Below, piece by piece: positions 17,437-25,196 of a stretch of DNA of 64,000 nucleotides; the stretch's first letter is position 1; each line of letters opens with the position of its first letter. The stretch spans positions 214,550 through 278,549 of the forward strand of contig NZ_CACZTX010000002.1 in the NCBI RefSeq assembly GCF_902784195.1, read 5' to 3'. A program made the translations under genes and the position numbers. This DNA is from an uncultured Methanobrevibacter sp. (GTDB taxonomy: Archaea; Methanobacteriota; Methanobacteria; Methanobacteriales; Methanobacteriaceae). The notes below the pieces were generated by a model. That model ran no database searches. It was not told the DNA's origin and was given only the letters and a program-made list of their open reading frames with translations.

Positions 17437-17626
17437 TAAATTTTTTCTTTTTTAAATTCTTTTTTTATTTATTTTACTATTTTTATTATTGTTATTAGCT
17501 ATTTTTTTAGTTTTTTAGTTATTTTTATAAATTATTAAAATTAAAATAATATTATAAATATTCGTAAAAATTTTAATCTAATTGTCTAATTTTTTAAAAT
17601 ATATTAAACTTATTTTGAGGAGTATT

Positions 17627-18177
17627 ATGTCAAGAAGGTTTGCAGTTATAGACACGGAAACAAATTGGAAAGATGAAGTGATGTCCATAGGTGTTTTAAT
17701 TGCAAAATCCAAGAATTTTGAAAGAATTGATTCTCGCTATTATATCTTGCCTCGAGCTGAAAAGATAGGTGGAATGTATTCAAATTCAATGAGATTGACA
17801 AAACATGAAATCCTTATAAAACATAGGCCCGATGCTATTGATGACTTAAAGGATTTGCTTAATTCAAATGGTGTTAAGGATTTGCTTGCCTACAATGCAT
17901 CTTTTGATAAACGTCATTTGCCTGAACTTCATGATGGATTTTCTTGGAGAGACATAATGAAAGTTGCTGCTTATAAACAGCATAATCCACATATTCCAAA
18001 TCACATGCCTTGTTGTGGAACTGGTAGATTAAGAAGAGGGTATGGTGTTGAGCAAATGCTTAGAATATTGGGAAAAAAGATTATTCTGAAACTCATAATG
18101 CAATTGTAGATGCAAGAGATGAGTTAATGATTATGAAAAAATTAGGCTATGATATAGATTACTATCCTGAAATTTAA
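17627..18177 (+). pseudogene. DnaQ-like 3'-5' exonuclease, frameshifted
   Basis: From ATG 17627 (after GAGGAG) the frame reads MSRRFAVIDTETNWKDEVMS, with the Exo I motif DTET, and continues with LLAYNASFDKRHLP (Exo II). It runs into a stop at 18109. Adding one A to the six-A run at 18073-18078 restores a frame reading DYSETHNAIVDARDELMIMK, which holds the Exo III motif HNAIVDA, and ends at 18177. The restored protein would be about 183 residues. As written, the product loses the Exo III catalytic Asp. This is either a real phase-variable or decayed gene, or a homopolymer sequencing error. The substrate is not known. Confidence 0.85.
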
Positions 18178-18305
18178 CATTCAAATTTATATAAAAATTT
18201 GTAAAAATAGCTATAATGAACTCTTTTTTGAAAAATAAAAAAATAAAAAAGTAAAATAAACTATCTTATAAAAATAAAAAATAGGCAATAGGATTAAAAA
18301 TTCAT

Positions 18306-18782
18306 TTATTGAAGTGGATAGCGAAGCTTCAAAATTCCTTTTTTACTTACTATCTTATCAATTCCTGAGTTCTTTATCATTCTAAAGCATATTGGGCAAG
18401 GTTCTGCATCTTCTATTTCTACCCAATCACCATCAACAGACATTTCACCAGCAAGATAAATGCTTGCTCCAAGCATGTCTTTCCTTCTTGCAGAGATCAT
18501 GGCATTCTGTTCTGCATGTACTGAAAAGCAGTCATTGTAGTTTCCAGAATTGGATGGAAGATTCATTCTTTGGCAAGTTCCTCTGTCACAACAGTTTTCC
18601 TCTCCTCTTGGATTTCCATTGTAACCTGTACTGATTATTTCATCGTTATTCACTATTACAGCACCATAGCGTCTTTTTAAACAAGTGCTTCTTTTTGATA
18701 CAGCAAGTGCAATTGCAAGATAATATTCAGTTTTACTCATACGATTTGATTTGTTTTCAATTTGGGATTTTTCATCTGCCAT
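18306..18782 (-). CDS. Deoxycytidylate (dCMP) deaminase family protein
   Basis: Zinc-dependent deaminase, probably dCMP to dUMP for thymidylate synthesis. The 158-residue protein has the catalytic HAEQNAM motif (about residues 89-95) and PCPIC (about 128-132), the two zinc-ligand motifs of the family. The insert CCDRGTCQRMNLPSNSGNYNDCFSVHAEQ, with three extra cysteines, matches ComEB-type enzymes. The gene is divergent from cbf5 and convergent with the exonuclease remnant. The N-terminal 15 residues (ADEKSQIENKSNRMSK) are not conserved in the family, so an internal start is possible. Confidence 0.88.
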   Translation of the reverse strand: MADEKSQIENKSNRMSKTEYYLAIALAVSKRSTCLKRRYGAVIVNNDEIISTGYNGNPRGEENCCDRGTCQRMNLPSNSGNYNDCFSVHAEQNAMISARRKDMLGASIYLAGEMSVDGDWVEIEDAEPCPICFRMIKNSGIDKIVSKKGILKLRYPLQ

Positions 18783-19065
18783 AATATTTCTCCAGTTTTA
18801 TCCATTTCTTTAACTATTCTTATTATTTATAATCGTTTATTATTATAGTTTTTTATAGAATGATTTTTTAAAATTTCAATTTAATTTTCAATTAAGTTTT
18901 CAATTAAGTTTTCAATCATGCTTTCAATTTTATTTTAATGGAATTTTTAATCATTAATTAAATTTATTTATAATAAAAATCTTAATTATATTATAAATTA
19001 ATTTTATTTATGAAAATGAAATATTAAAATTCTATTTTTAACTTTTAGCTATTGGAGAAATGATT
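18783..19065. other. Divergent promoter region with short direct repeats
   Basis: Interval between the divergent dCMP deaminase and cbf5 genes. It has three to four imperfect direct copies of TTTTCAATTAAG at about 18884-18927. TATA-like strings occur on both strands. Confidence 0.45.
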
Positions 19066-20028
19066 ATGGAAGATTACTTAATTAAATCAAACGTTGAAAC
19101 CAACCCTGAATATGGGTGCAATCCATATGAAAGGCCTATAGATGAACACATAGCTAAAGGTATAATCAATTTGGATAAACCTTCAGGGCCAACATCTCAT
19201 GAAGTGGACTCTTGGGTAAAGAGAATACTTGGATGCAAGAAAACAGGTCATGGAGGAACACTTGACCCTAAAGTAACTGGAGTATTGCCTATTGGCATTG
19301 ACAATGCAACAAGAGTCAGTCAACTTCTCCTTCCAGCAGGTAAGGAATATGTATGTCTCATGACTCTGCACAAAGAAATTCCAGAGGATCAAATAAAAGA
19401 GATATTCGATGAATTTACCGGCAAGATATACCAAACACCACCGGTTAAATCAGCCGTCAAACGTGAATTAAGGGTAAGAAATATTTATTACTCTACCATC
19501 TATGAAATTGAAGGCAAGGATGTCCTATTTAGAATAGGTTGTGAGGCAGGAACATATGTCAGAACCTATTGTCATGATATTGGTGAAGCATTAGGCTGTG
19601 GAGCGCATATGGCTGAGCTTAGAAGAACAAGAGTTGGCCCATTTGATGAGCGAAACAATGACCTTGTAAACCTTCACGACCTTACAGATGCTTATCATTT
19701 CTACATTGAAGATGGTGATGAATCATACATAAGGAAAGCCATTCAACCAATGGAAGTTGCAAGCTCTCACCTTCCGCAGATATTCATCAAGGATTCTGCT
19801 GTTGAGGCCATTTGCCAAGGTGCAAAGCTTGGTGCAGGAGGAATAGCTAAATTATCCAAGGACATTCAAAAGGGAAATCTTGTTGCCATAAAATCTTTAA
19901 AAGGAGAATTAGTGGCTGCAGGAACTTCATTATTCTCCTCTCAAGAAATAATGAATGCAGATTCTGGACTTGTTGTTGATACAAATAAGGTCTTTATGGA
20001 TACTGGAATTTATCCAAAAGGATGGTAA
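19066..20028 (+). CDS. cbf5: rRNA/tRNA pseudouridine synthase Cbf5 (TruB family)
   Basis: Catalytic subunit of archaeal H/ACA RNPs; it also makes pseudouridine 55 in tRNA. 320 residues from ATG 19066, chosen because TTGGAG (19052-19057) is 8 bases upstream while ATG 19060 would leave only 2. The catalytic motif GHGGTLDPKVTGVLPIG lies near residues 63-79 with the active Asp in LDP. The PUA domain at the C-terminus is visible (LPQIFIKDSAVEAICQGAKLGAGGIAKL). No guide RNA or Nop10/Gar1 gene is evident beside it. Confidence 0.93.
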   Translation: MEDYLIKSNVETNPEYGCNPYERPIDEHIAKGIINLDKPSGPTSHEVDSWVKRILGCKKTGHGGTLDPKVTGVLPIGIDNATRVSQLLLPAGKEYVCLMTLHKEIPEDQIKEIFDEFTGKIYQTPPVKSAVKRELRVRNIYYSTIYEIEGKDVLFRIGCEAGTYVRTYCHDIGEALGCGAHMAELRRTRVGPFDERNNDLVNLHDLTDAYHFYIEDGDESYIRKAIQPMEVASSHLPQIFIKDSAVEAICQGAKLGAGGIAKLSKDIQKGNLVAIKSLKGELVAAGTSLFSSQEIMNADSGLVVDTNKVFMDTGIYPKGW

Positions 20029-20109
20029 AAATTAGCTATTTTAGAATTAGATTTATTTATAATTTTTTTAATAATAAATTAAATTATTCAAAAATTAAAT
20101 GGTGATAAA

Positions 20110-20292
20110 ATGTCTGATAAAGATAAAGTTATTGAAGCATTTAAAAATTCAGAAGAACCTTTAAACGCTAAAAAAGTAAGTGAACTTTCTGGTGTTGAAA
20201 AGAAAGAAGTTGATAAAATCATGAAAGAATTAAAAAAAGATGAAACCATTGTCTCTCCAAAAAGATGTTATTGGACTCTTGCAGATAAATAG
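20110..20292 (+). CDS. Small winged-helix-like protein
   Basis: A 60-residue protein with the pattern KVIEAFKNSEEPLNAKKVSELSGVEKKEVDKIMKELKKDETIVSPKRCYWTLADK. This is a single helix-turn-helix followed by a wing, as in MarR/ScpB-like small archaeal regulators. It may bind DNA, but no target is visible. The ribosome-binding site GGTGATAAA is strong. It is a single gene followed by T-rich sequence. Confidence 0.75.
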   Translation: MSDKDKVIEAFKNSEEPLNAKKVSELSGVEKKEVDKIMKELKKDETIVSPKRCYWTLADK

Positions 20293-20627
20293 TTTCATTT
20301 TTCAATCTTTGATTTTTATTTTTTCTTAATTATTTTTTTATTCTATTTTTTTTATTTTCCGACTACTCGATTTTTTTTTAAAATTTATTTTTTTTATTTT
20401 CCGACTACCCTATTTTTTTTAAAAAATACCCTATTATTTTAAATTTTTCTTTAATCAATATATTTTAGTAAATTTTACTTCTTTTTATTTTTAACTCACT
20501 TAATTCTATTTAATTAATTTAATTTTAAATATTTAGCTATTTTTATAAATATTAAGCAATAATTACTTGAATATCGTAAAAATATAAGTATTATTCTCTT
20601 TTTATTGTTCAATTTTTATTCAAAATG
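20293..20627. other. T-rich spacer with a duplicated 20-base segment
   Basis: Low-complexity spacer with two copies of TTTTTTTATTTTCCGACTAC at about 20346-20365 and 20389-20408. CCGACTA occurs a third time at 20674-20680 beside the NrpR operator. Long T runs behind each copy could act as terminators for the small winged-helix gene. No coding frame is seen. Confidence 0.5.
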
Positions 20628-20680
20628 TTTATATATTAATAGTGATAAATTATAGTAGGAAGGAAGTTTCCTTCCGACTA
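20628..20680 (+). promoter_or_regulatory. glnA promoter with two overlapping NrpR operators
   Basis: TATA box TTTATATA at 20628-20635 is followed 22 bases later by GGAAGGAAGTTTCCTTCC (20658-20675). The published NrpR operator in methanogens is GGAA-N6-TTCC. This sequence contains it twice, at 20658-20671 and 20662-20675, offset by four bases, and is embedded in a longer dyad TAGT...ACTA. It covers the predicted transcription start, so NrpR binding should block glnA under nitrogen excess. Confidence 0.85.
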
Positions 20681-20763
20681 TGAATTCATAAAATTCTTAA
20701 GTTGAAAGGGGTTCCCAATTCCATTATCAGAATGGATGATATCTCAAAAAAGGAAGTGAAAAG

Positions 20764-22101
20764 ATGTCAGTTAAAGACGAAAAATTAGACCAGATAATTA
20801 AAACTGTTGAAGAAAATGATATCAAATTTTTAAAATTGCAACTATCAGATATACACGGATTGCCAAAAAGCATGGCAGTTCCTCTTAAGAAAGCTGATGA
20901 CATTGAAGATATAGTTAATGATGGATTATTATTCGATGGTTCATCAGTAGCAGGATTAGCTTCAATCAATGACAGTGACTTACTTGCAAAACCAGATATC
21001 AACACCTTCTCAACAATTCCATGGAGACCTGAATCAAAAGGAACCAGTAGATTCATATGTGATATCTTCACTACAGAAGGAAAACCATATGATGGTGATC
21101 CAAGAGGAGTGCTTAAAAAAGCATTGGAAAAAGCAGAAAAAAGAGGATATCAATTCAATATGGGTCCTGAACCAGAATTCTTCATTATCAAAGAGGATGA
21201 AAACGGAAATTACATCCCTGCGGATGAAGCTGAATATTTTGATGTAGAGCCATTGGACCAAGGTACTGACATTAGAAGAGAAATCGTATTTGGTTTAGAG
21301 CAATTAGGTTTTGATGTCGAAGTAAGCCACCACGAAGTGGCAGCAGGACAGCATGAAGTGGACTTCAAATATGCTGATGCTTTAAAAACAGCTGATGCTG
21401 TAATTACATTTAAGGAAGCTGTAAAAGCAGTAGTTCACAACTTAGGATTTAAAGCAACATTCATGCCAAAACCATTCTTGGGAATCAATGGTAGTGGAAT
21501 GCATTGTAACCAAAGCCTATTCAAAGACGGCAAAAACATTTTCTATGACCCAAACACTGAAAACCAAATCTCACAGGAAGCATTATACTTCATTGGAGGA
21601 TTATTGAAACATGCACAGGCTTTATCAGCAATCCTATCCCCAACAGTTAACTCTTACAAACGTTTAGTTCCAGGTTATGAGGCACCATGCTACATAGCTT
21701 ACGGATTTAAAAACAGATCAACTTTACTAAGAATTCCTGCATCCCGTGGATTAGGTACAAGAATCGAATGCAGGTCACCTGACCCTTCATGTAACCCATA
21801 CTTAGCATTTGCAGTATTGCTTGAAGCAGGTTTAGATGGTTTGGACAATAAGATGGATCCTGGTGAACCAACAGAAGAAAACTTGTTTGCATTAACTGAA
21901 GATGAGATTGTCCAAAGAGGCATCAGTAACTTGCCAACAAGTTTATGGGAAGCATACCATGCATTGGAACAGGATGATGTAGTTAAAAATGCTCTTGGAG
22001 AAAAAGTGTTTGATCAATTCTACACCATCAAAAGAGCTGAATGGGATGCTTACAGAATACAAGTATTCGATTATGAAAGAGATCAATACTTAGACGTTTA
22101 G
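20764..22101 (+). CDS. glnA: Glutamine synthetase, type I
   Basis: Makes glutamine from glutamate, ammonium and ATP. The 445-residue length fits the GSI-alpha group of archaea and Gram-positives, which lacks adenylylation. Motifs: [16 protein letters not shown] (about residues 58-73), the metal-binding MGPEPEFFI, the glutamate-binding [12 protein letters not shown] and the [15 protein letters not shown] active-site loop. It lies downstream of the double NrpR operator and two genes ahead of glutamate synthase, forming a GS/GOGAT ammonium-assimilation block. Confidence 0.97.
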   Translation: MSVKDEKLDQIIKTVEENDIKFLKLQLSDIHGLPKSMAVPLKKADDIEDIVNDGLLFDGSSVAGLASINDSDLLAKPDINTFSTIPWRPESKGTSRFICDIFTTEGKPYDGDPRGVLKKALEKAEKRGYQFNMGPEPEFFIIKEDENGNYIPADEAEYFDVEPLDQGTDIRREIVFGLEQLGFDVEVSHHEVAAGQHEVDFKYADALKTADAVITFKEAVKAVVHNLGFKATFMPKPFLGINGSGMHCNQSLFKDGKNIFYDPNTENQISQEALYFIGGLLKHAQALSAILSPTVNSYKRLVPGYEAPCYIAYGFKNRSTLLRIPASRGLGTRIECRSPDPSCNPYLAFAVLLEAGLDGLDNKMDPGEPTEENLFALTEDEIVQRGISNLPTSLWEAYHALEQDDVVKNALGEKVFDQFYTIKRAEWDAYRIQVFDYERDQYLDV

Positions 22102-22132
22102 ACTATTCCTTTTTTGAATATTGGTGGCCAAT

Positions 22133-22203
22133 CTAAAGATTTTTCTTTAGATAAAGATTTTTCTTTAGATAAAGATTTTTCTTTAGATAAAGATTTTCTT
22201 TAG
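22133..22203 (+). repeat. Four tandem 18-base palindromic repeats after glnA
   Basis: The unit AAAGATTTTTCTTTAGAT is repeated from 22135, with three complete copies and a fourth that lacks one T and ends at about 22203. Each unit is self-complementary (CTAAAGA with TCTTTAG), so the array can fold into several alternative hairpins. It starts about 32 bases past the glnA stop. Confidence 0.85.
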
Positions 22204-22500
22204 TTTGACTACCTATCAATTAAAGTTAAATGGTTTTTGAAATTCAGATTATTTTTTTAGGGCATATTGTAATTTTATGATAATTATTTAAAGGAAGGAT
22301 ACACTTTAGAATAATTATTTAAAGGCATATTGTAATTTTAGAATTATTTTTTTAAGGCATATGTAATTTTAGAATTACTTTTTTTAACATATTCAGATTA
22401 AAACATTCTGATTTAAACATTTAGATAACATATTCAGATGATTAGTATATATTAGGCATATGTACGTGTATTCACCGATTATTTTATTGGAGGTATAAAA
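22204..22500 (+). promoter_or_regulatory. Repeat-rich upstream region of the glutamate synthase operon
   Basis: Three diverged direct copies of GGCATATTGTAATTTTA-like sequence with trailing A/T start near 22261, 22323 and 22357. Two CATATTCAGAT boxes follow (about 22387 and 22429). TATATATTAG near 22446 with RBS GGAGG at 22489-22493 is the likely promoter/start region. No GGAA-N6-TTCC operator is found here, so regulation differs from glnA or uses another site. Confidence 0.5.
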
Positions 22501-23418
22501 ATGTGCGGAATAGCAGGTGTAATATACAAAGATAAAAAAACTCACCCTGTAGGAGAAGCATTGACATCAATGCTTGAATCATTACAGCATAGGGGTCCAG
22601 ATTCTGCAGGTTATGCAATCTACGGCAGTTTGGATTTTCCTGAAAATTATTATCAATTAAACATTGAAGTAAAAAGAAGAAGAGGAGCATTAGACAATTT
22701 AAAATCATTATTAAATCAAATTAGTCCAATATTTGAAGAGCAATTGATCGAGTCTGTAGGAGACTCAGATGTATATAAATGTAAAATAGCATTGGATGAA
22801 TTTTCCCTTTTAAAACCATGCATAAACGAGATAGATGACTTGGAAAATGTAAGGGTTATCAACGGTTCACATTCATTTGAAATGATTAAGGATACAGGAA
22901 AAGTTAAGGACATTGCAGAACGTTTTGATGTTGCCAGCAGAATGGGAACACATGGAATAGGCCATACTCGTTTTGCAACAGAAAGTGGTGTGGACCGCTA
23001 TCATGCACACCCATATCAAAGCTACATCATACCTGACATAACTGTGGTTCATAATGGGCAGATCACCAATTACTGGAAAATTAGAGACCCATTGGAAAGG
23101 AAAGGACACACTTTCGAATCATTTAATGACACTGAGTGCATTGTTCATTATATGGCAGATAAACTTAACCAAGGCTATAAATTGGAAGAGGCTTTAGATC
23201 AAGCGGTAATTGATTTGGATGGTCCATTTTCCATATTGGTTGGAACACCTAACGGCATAGGCATTGCAAAGGACAAGCTCGGCCTTAGACCTGGTGTGAT
23301 GGTGGAAACCGATGAGATCTTTGCAGTGGCTTCAGAAGAGATGGCATTACACGATGTCACAGATTCAGATGAAATTGAACAGATAGCTCCAGGGGAAACA
23401 AGAGCTTACACCATATGA
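22501..23418 (+). CDS. Glutamate synthase glutamine-amidotransferase subunit (archaeal split GOGAT)
   Basis: Class II amidotransferase that releases ammonia from glutamine. The nucleophile Cys2 is exposed after Met1 (MCGIAGVIY), and HRGPDSAGYAIYG and GIGHTRFATESGVDRYHAHPY are the glutamine-site motifs. The 305-residue protein matches domain 1 of bacterial GltB as a separate subunit. The GXGXG protein, an FrhB-like protein and the FMN subunit follow in one operon, so together they rebuild a glutamate synthase. Confidence 0.9.
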   Translation: MCGIAGVIYKDKKTHPVGEALTSMLESLQHRGPDSAGYAIYGSLDFPENYYQLNIEVKRRRGALDNLKSLLNQISPIFEEQLIESVGDSDVYKCKIALDEFSLLKPCINEIDDLENVRVINGSHSFEMIKDTGKVKDIAERFDVASRMGTHGIGHTRFATESGVDRYHAHPYQSYIIPDITVVHNGQITNYWKIRDPLERKGHTFESFNDTECIVHYMADKLNQGYKLEEALDQAVIDLDGPFSILVGTPNGIGIAKDKLGLRPGVMVETDEIFAVASEEMALHDVTDSDEIEQIAPGETRAYTI

Positions 23419-23433
23419 TAAGGGGTTTTTTCT

Positions 23434-24087
23434 ATGGAAGAATATGTAATTGATGCAAATGGTATGGAAGAGAAAGAATTGAACCGCACCATAAAGGAAC
23501 AAGCTAAATATCATGATAAGCTCATTATTGATAATCCTGATTCCAAACACAATATCTGTGCTGGATTAACTGAAGACGTGGAGATAGAAATCAAGGGTTC
23601 TGCAGGCTATTTTGTTGGAACAATGGCTCATGGACCAAGAATACACATCACTGGAAATGCTGGCTGGTTTGCTGGAGACAATATGACAGAAGGTGAATTG
23701 GTCATTGAAGGTACAGCTGGTGACGGTGCAGGCCAAGGAATCTATGGCGGAACTGTAATCGTTAAAGGAAATGTCGGTTCAAGAACTGGAGAAATCATGA
23801 AAGGAGGAACCGTAATCATTGGAGGAAACAGCGGTTTCATGACTGGTCTTCTTATGATGGGAGGAAAGCTCATAATACTTGGTGATGTAACTGAGGATGT
23901 TGGGGAATCCATCATGAGAGGAACTATTTTTGTTCTTGGAAATGTTAAAAGCTTAGGAAAAAATGCAGTTATGGAAGAAACCACCTCTGAAGACCAAAAT
24001 GAACTTCAGGAAATCTTGACAGAATATGGTTTCAAACTGGCTGATAAGGATTATGCAAACTTTAAGAAAATTGTTAACATGCAATAG
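23434..24087 (+). CDS. Glutamate synthase GXGXG domain subunit
   Basis: 217-residue protein formed by the right-handed beta-helix of glutamate synthase, seen in regular repeats such as KGSAGYFVGTMAHGPRI, TAGDGAGQGIYGGTVIVKGN and KGGTVIIGGNSGFMTG. In bacterial GltB this is the C-terminal structural domain; here it is a stand-alone chain 15 bases after the amidotransferase. It probably links the amidotransferase and FMN subunits. Confidence 0.9.
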   Translation: MEEYVIDANGMEEKELNRTIKEQAKYHDKLIIDNPDSKHNICAGLTEDVEIEIKGSAGYFVGTMAHGPRIHITGNAGWFAGDNMTEGELVIEGTAGDGAGQGIYGGTVIVKGNVGSRTGEIMKGGTVIIGGNSGFMTGLLMMGGKLIILGDVTEDVGESIMRGTIFVLGNVKSLGKNAVMEETTSEDQNELQEILTEYGFKLADKDYANFKKIVNMQ

Positions 24088-24098
24088 GAGCTGAAAAA

Positions 24099-25196
24099 AT
24101 GAGCGAACATAGAATAGCTATGGTGGGAACACCATGTGAAATTATGGCTGCATCCAAAATTCAACATTATACCGATAGCCCTATTGATGTTAAATTGGGC
24201 TTATTCTGTATGGAGAATTTTTCATATAAGTACTTTGTAAATCTCTTGAAAGAGTATGACTTGAAAATGGATGACATTGAAAAATTCCAAATTGAGAAAG
24301 GATTTGTATTTTTACTTTTAAAAACTAAAGAAATAGTGAAAATACCTCTTTCAGTAGCTAAAAGGATTATTAGGAAAAACTGTAACATATGTGTTGAACT
24401 GACATCAGAAACCTCTGATATTTCAATCGGTTCAATTGGATCTGAAGATGGTTGGTCAACACTCATAATAAGGACTGAAAAAGGTGAGGAGATAGTTAAG
24501 GGGGCAATAGAACAGAAATTCATTGAAGCAAAAGGCTTTACAGATTCACAATTAGGATTATTGAATAAGATTGCACATACCAAAATAAGCAAAAATCTGG
24601 AAACTATAGAAAGAAGGGAATTTTTGGCAAGACCTGTATTATACCAAAGGGAAAAATCAGATGATTCCATCAATAAGGAGTTCTCAGAAGCATCATTCCT
24701 GGATTTAAGGTCAAATGTCATTGATGTTGGAGCATGTGTGCTTTGTGGAGCATGTGAATATGCATGTCCACACAATTTGATAACAATTGATGATACCAAA
24801 CCAAGGATGAAAGGGGAATGCCCAGAGGATTGTCATGCATGCTTTGCAGTCTGTCCAAGAACATTTATCCCTGCTGATTTAAGAAATGACAATTCAAAAC
24901 CGATAGGTGACTTTAAAAAAGTCTTGACAGTCAAATCATTAAAGCATACACAAGGTCAGGATGGGTCAATTGTAACAACATTAATCGACTATCTATTGTC
25001 AAATGAGATAGTTACTGAAGCTCTTATTGTTGATAAGGAGGATCATTTGGCTTGGAAACCTTATGCAAAGTTAACTAATGCGATTGATGAGGTTGTTAAA
25101 TCTGGAGGAACAAAATATTCTGTCTGTCCTGTGTTCAAACCATTAGGGGATTTGAAAGAGGAACAAGTCCAAAATATTGATGAGGGGGTAAACTAA
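24099..25196 (+). CDS. FrhB-like flavin/Fe-S protein with swapped domain order
   Basis: 365 residues. Residues 7-150 match the C-terminal half of the F420 hydrogenase beta subunit (MVGTPCEIMAASKI, LGLFCMENFSYKY, CNICVELTSETSDISIGSIGS). A two-cluster ferredoxin segment follows (C213, C216, C219, C223 and C241, C245, C248, C252). Residues 280-345 then match the N-terminal half (HTQGQDGSIVTTLIDYLLS, AWKPYAKL, GGTKYSVCP). FrhB itself has these halves in the opposite order. The protein probably passes electrons to the FMN subunit, with F420H2 as a plausible donor (inference). Its stop overlaps the next ATG. Confidence 0.8.
   Translation: MSEHRIAMVGTPCEIMAASKIQHYTDSPIDVKLGLFCMENFSYKYFVNLLKEYDLKMDDIEKFQIEKGFVFLLLKTKEIVKIPLSVAKRIIRKNCNICVELTSETSDISIGSIGSEDGWSTLIIRTEKGEEIVKGAIEQKFIEAKGFTDSQLGLLNKIAHTKISKNLETIERREFLARPVLYQREKSDDSINKEFSEASFLDLRSNVIDVGACVLCGACEYACPHNLITIDDTKPRMKGECPEDCHACFAVCPRTFIPADLRNDNSKPIGDFKKVLTVKSLKHTQGQDGSIVTTLIDYLLSNEIVTEALIVDKEDHLAWKPYAKLTNAIDEVVKSGGTKYSVCPVFKPLGDLKEEQVQNIDEGVN

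Noticed and set aside
22501..24087. Broken single-chain glutamate synthase
   Set aside because: Each part has its own start, ribosome-binding site and complete domain; the split is the normal archaeal arrangement, not decay.
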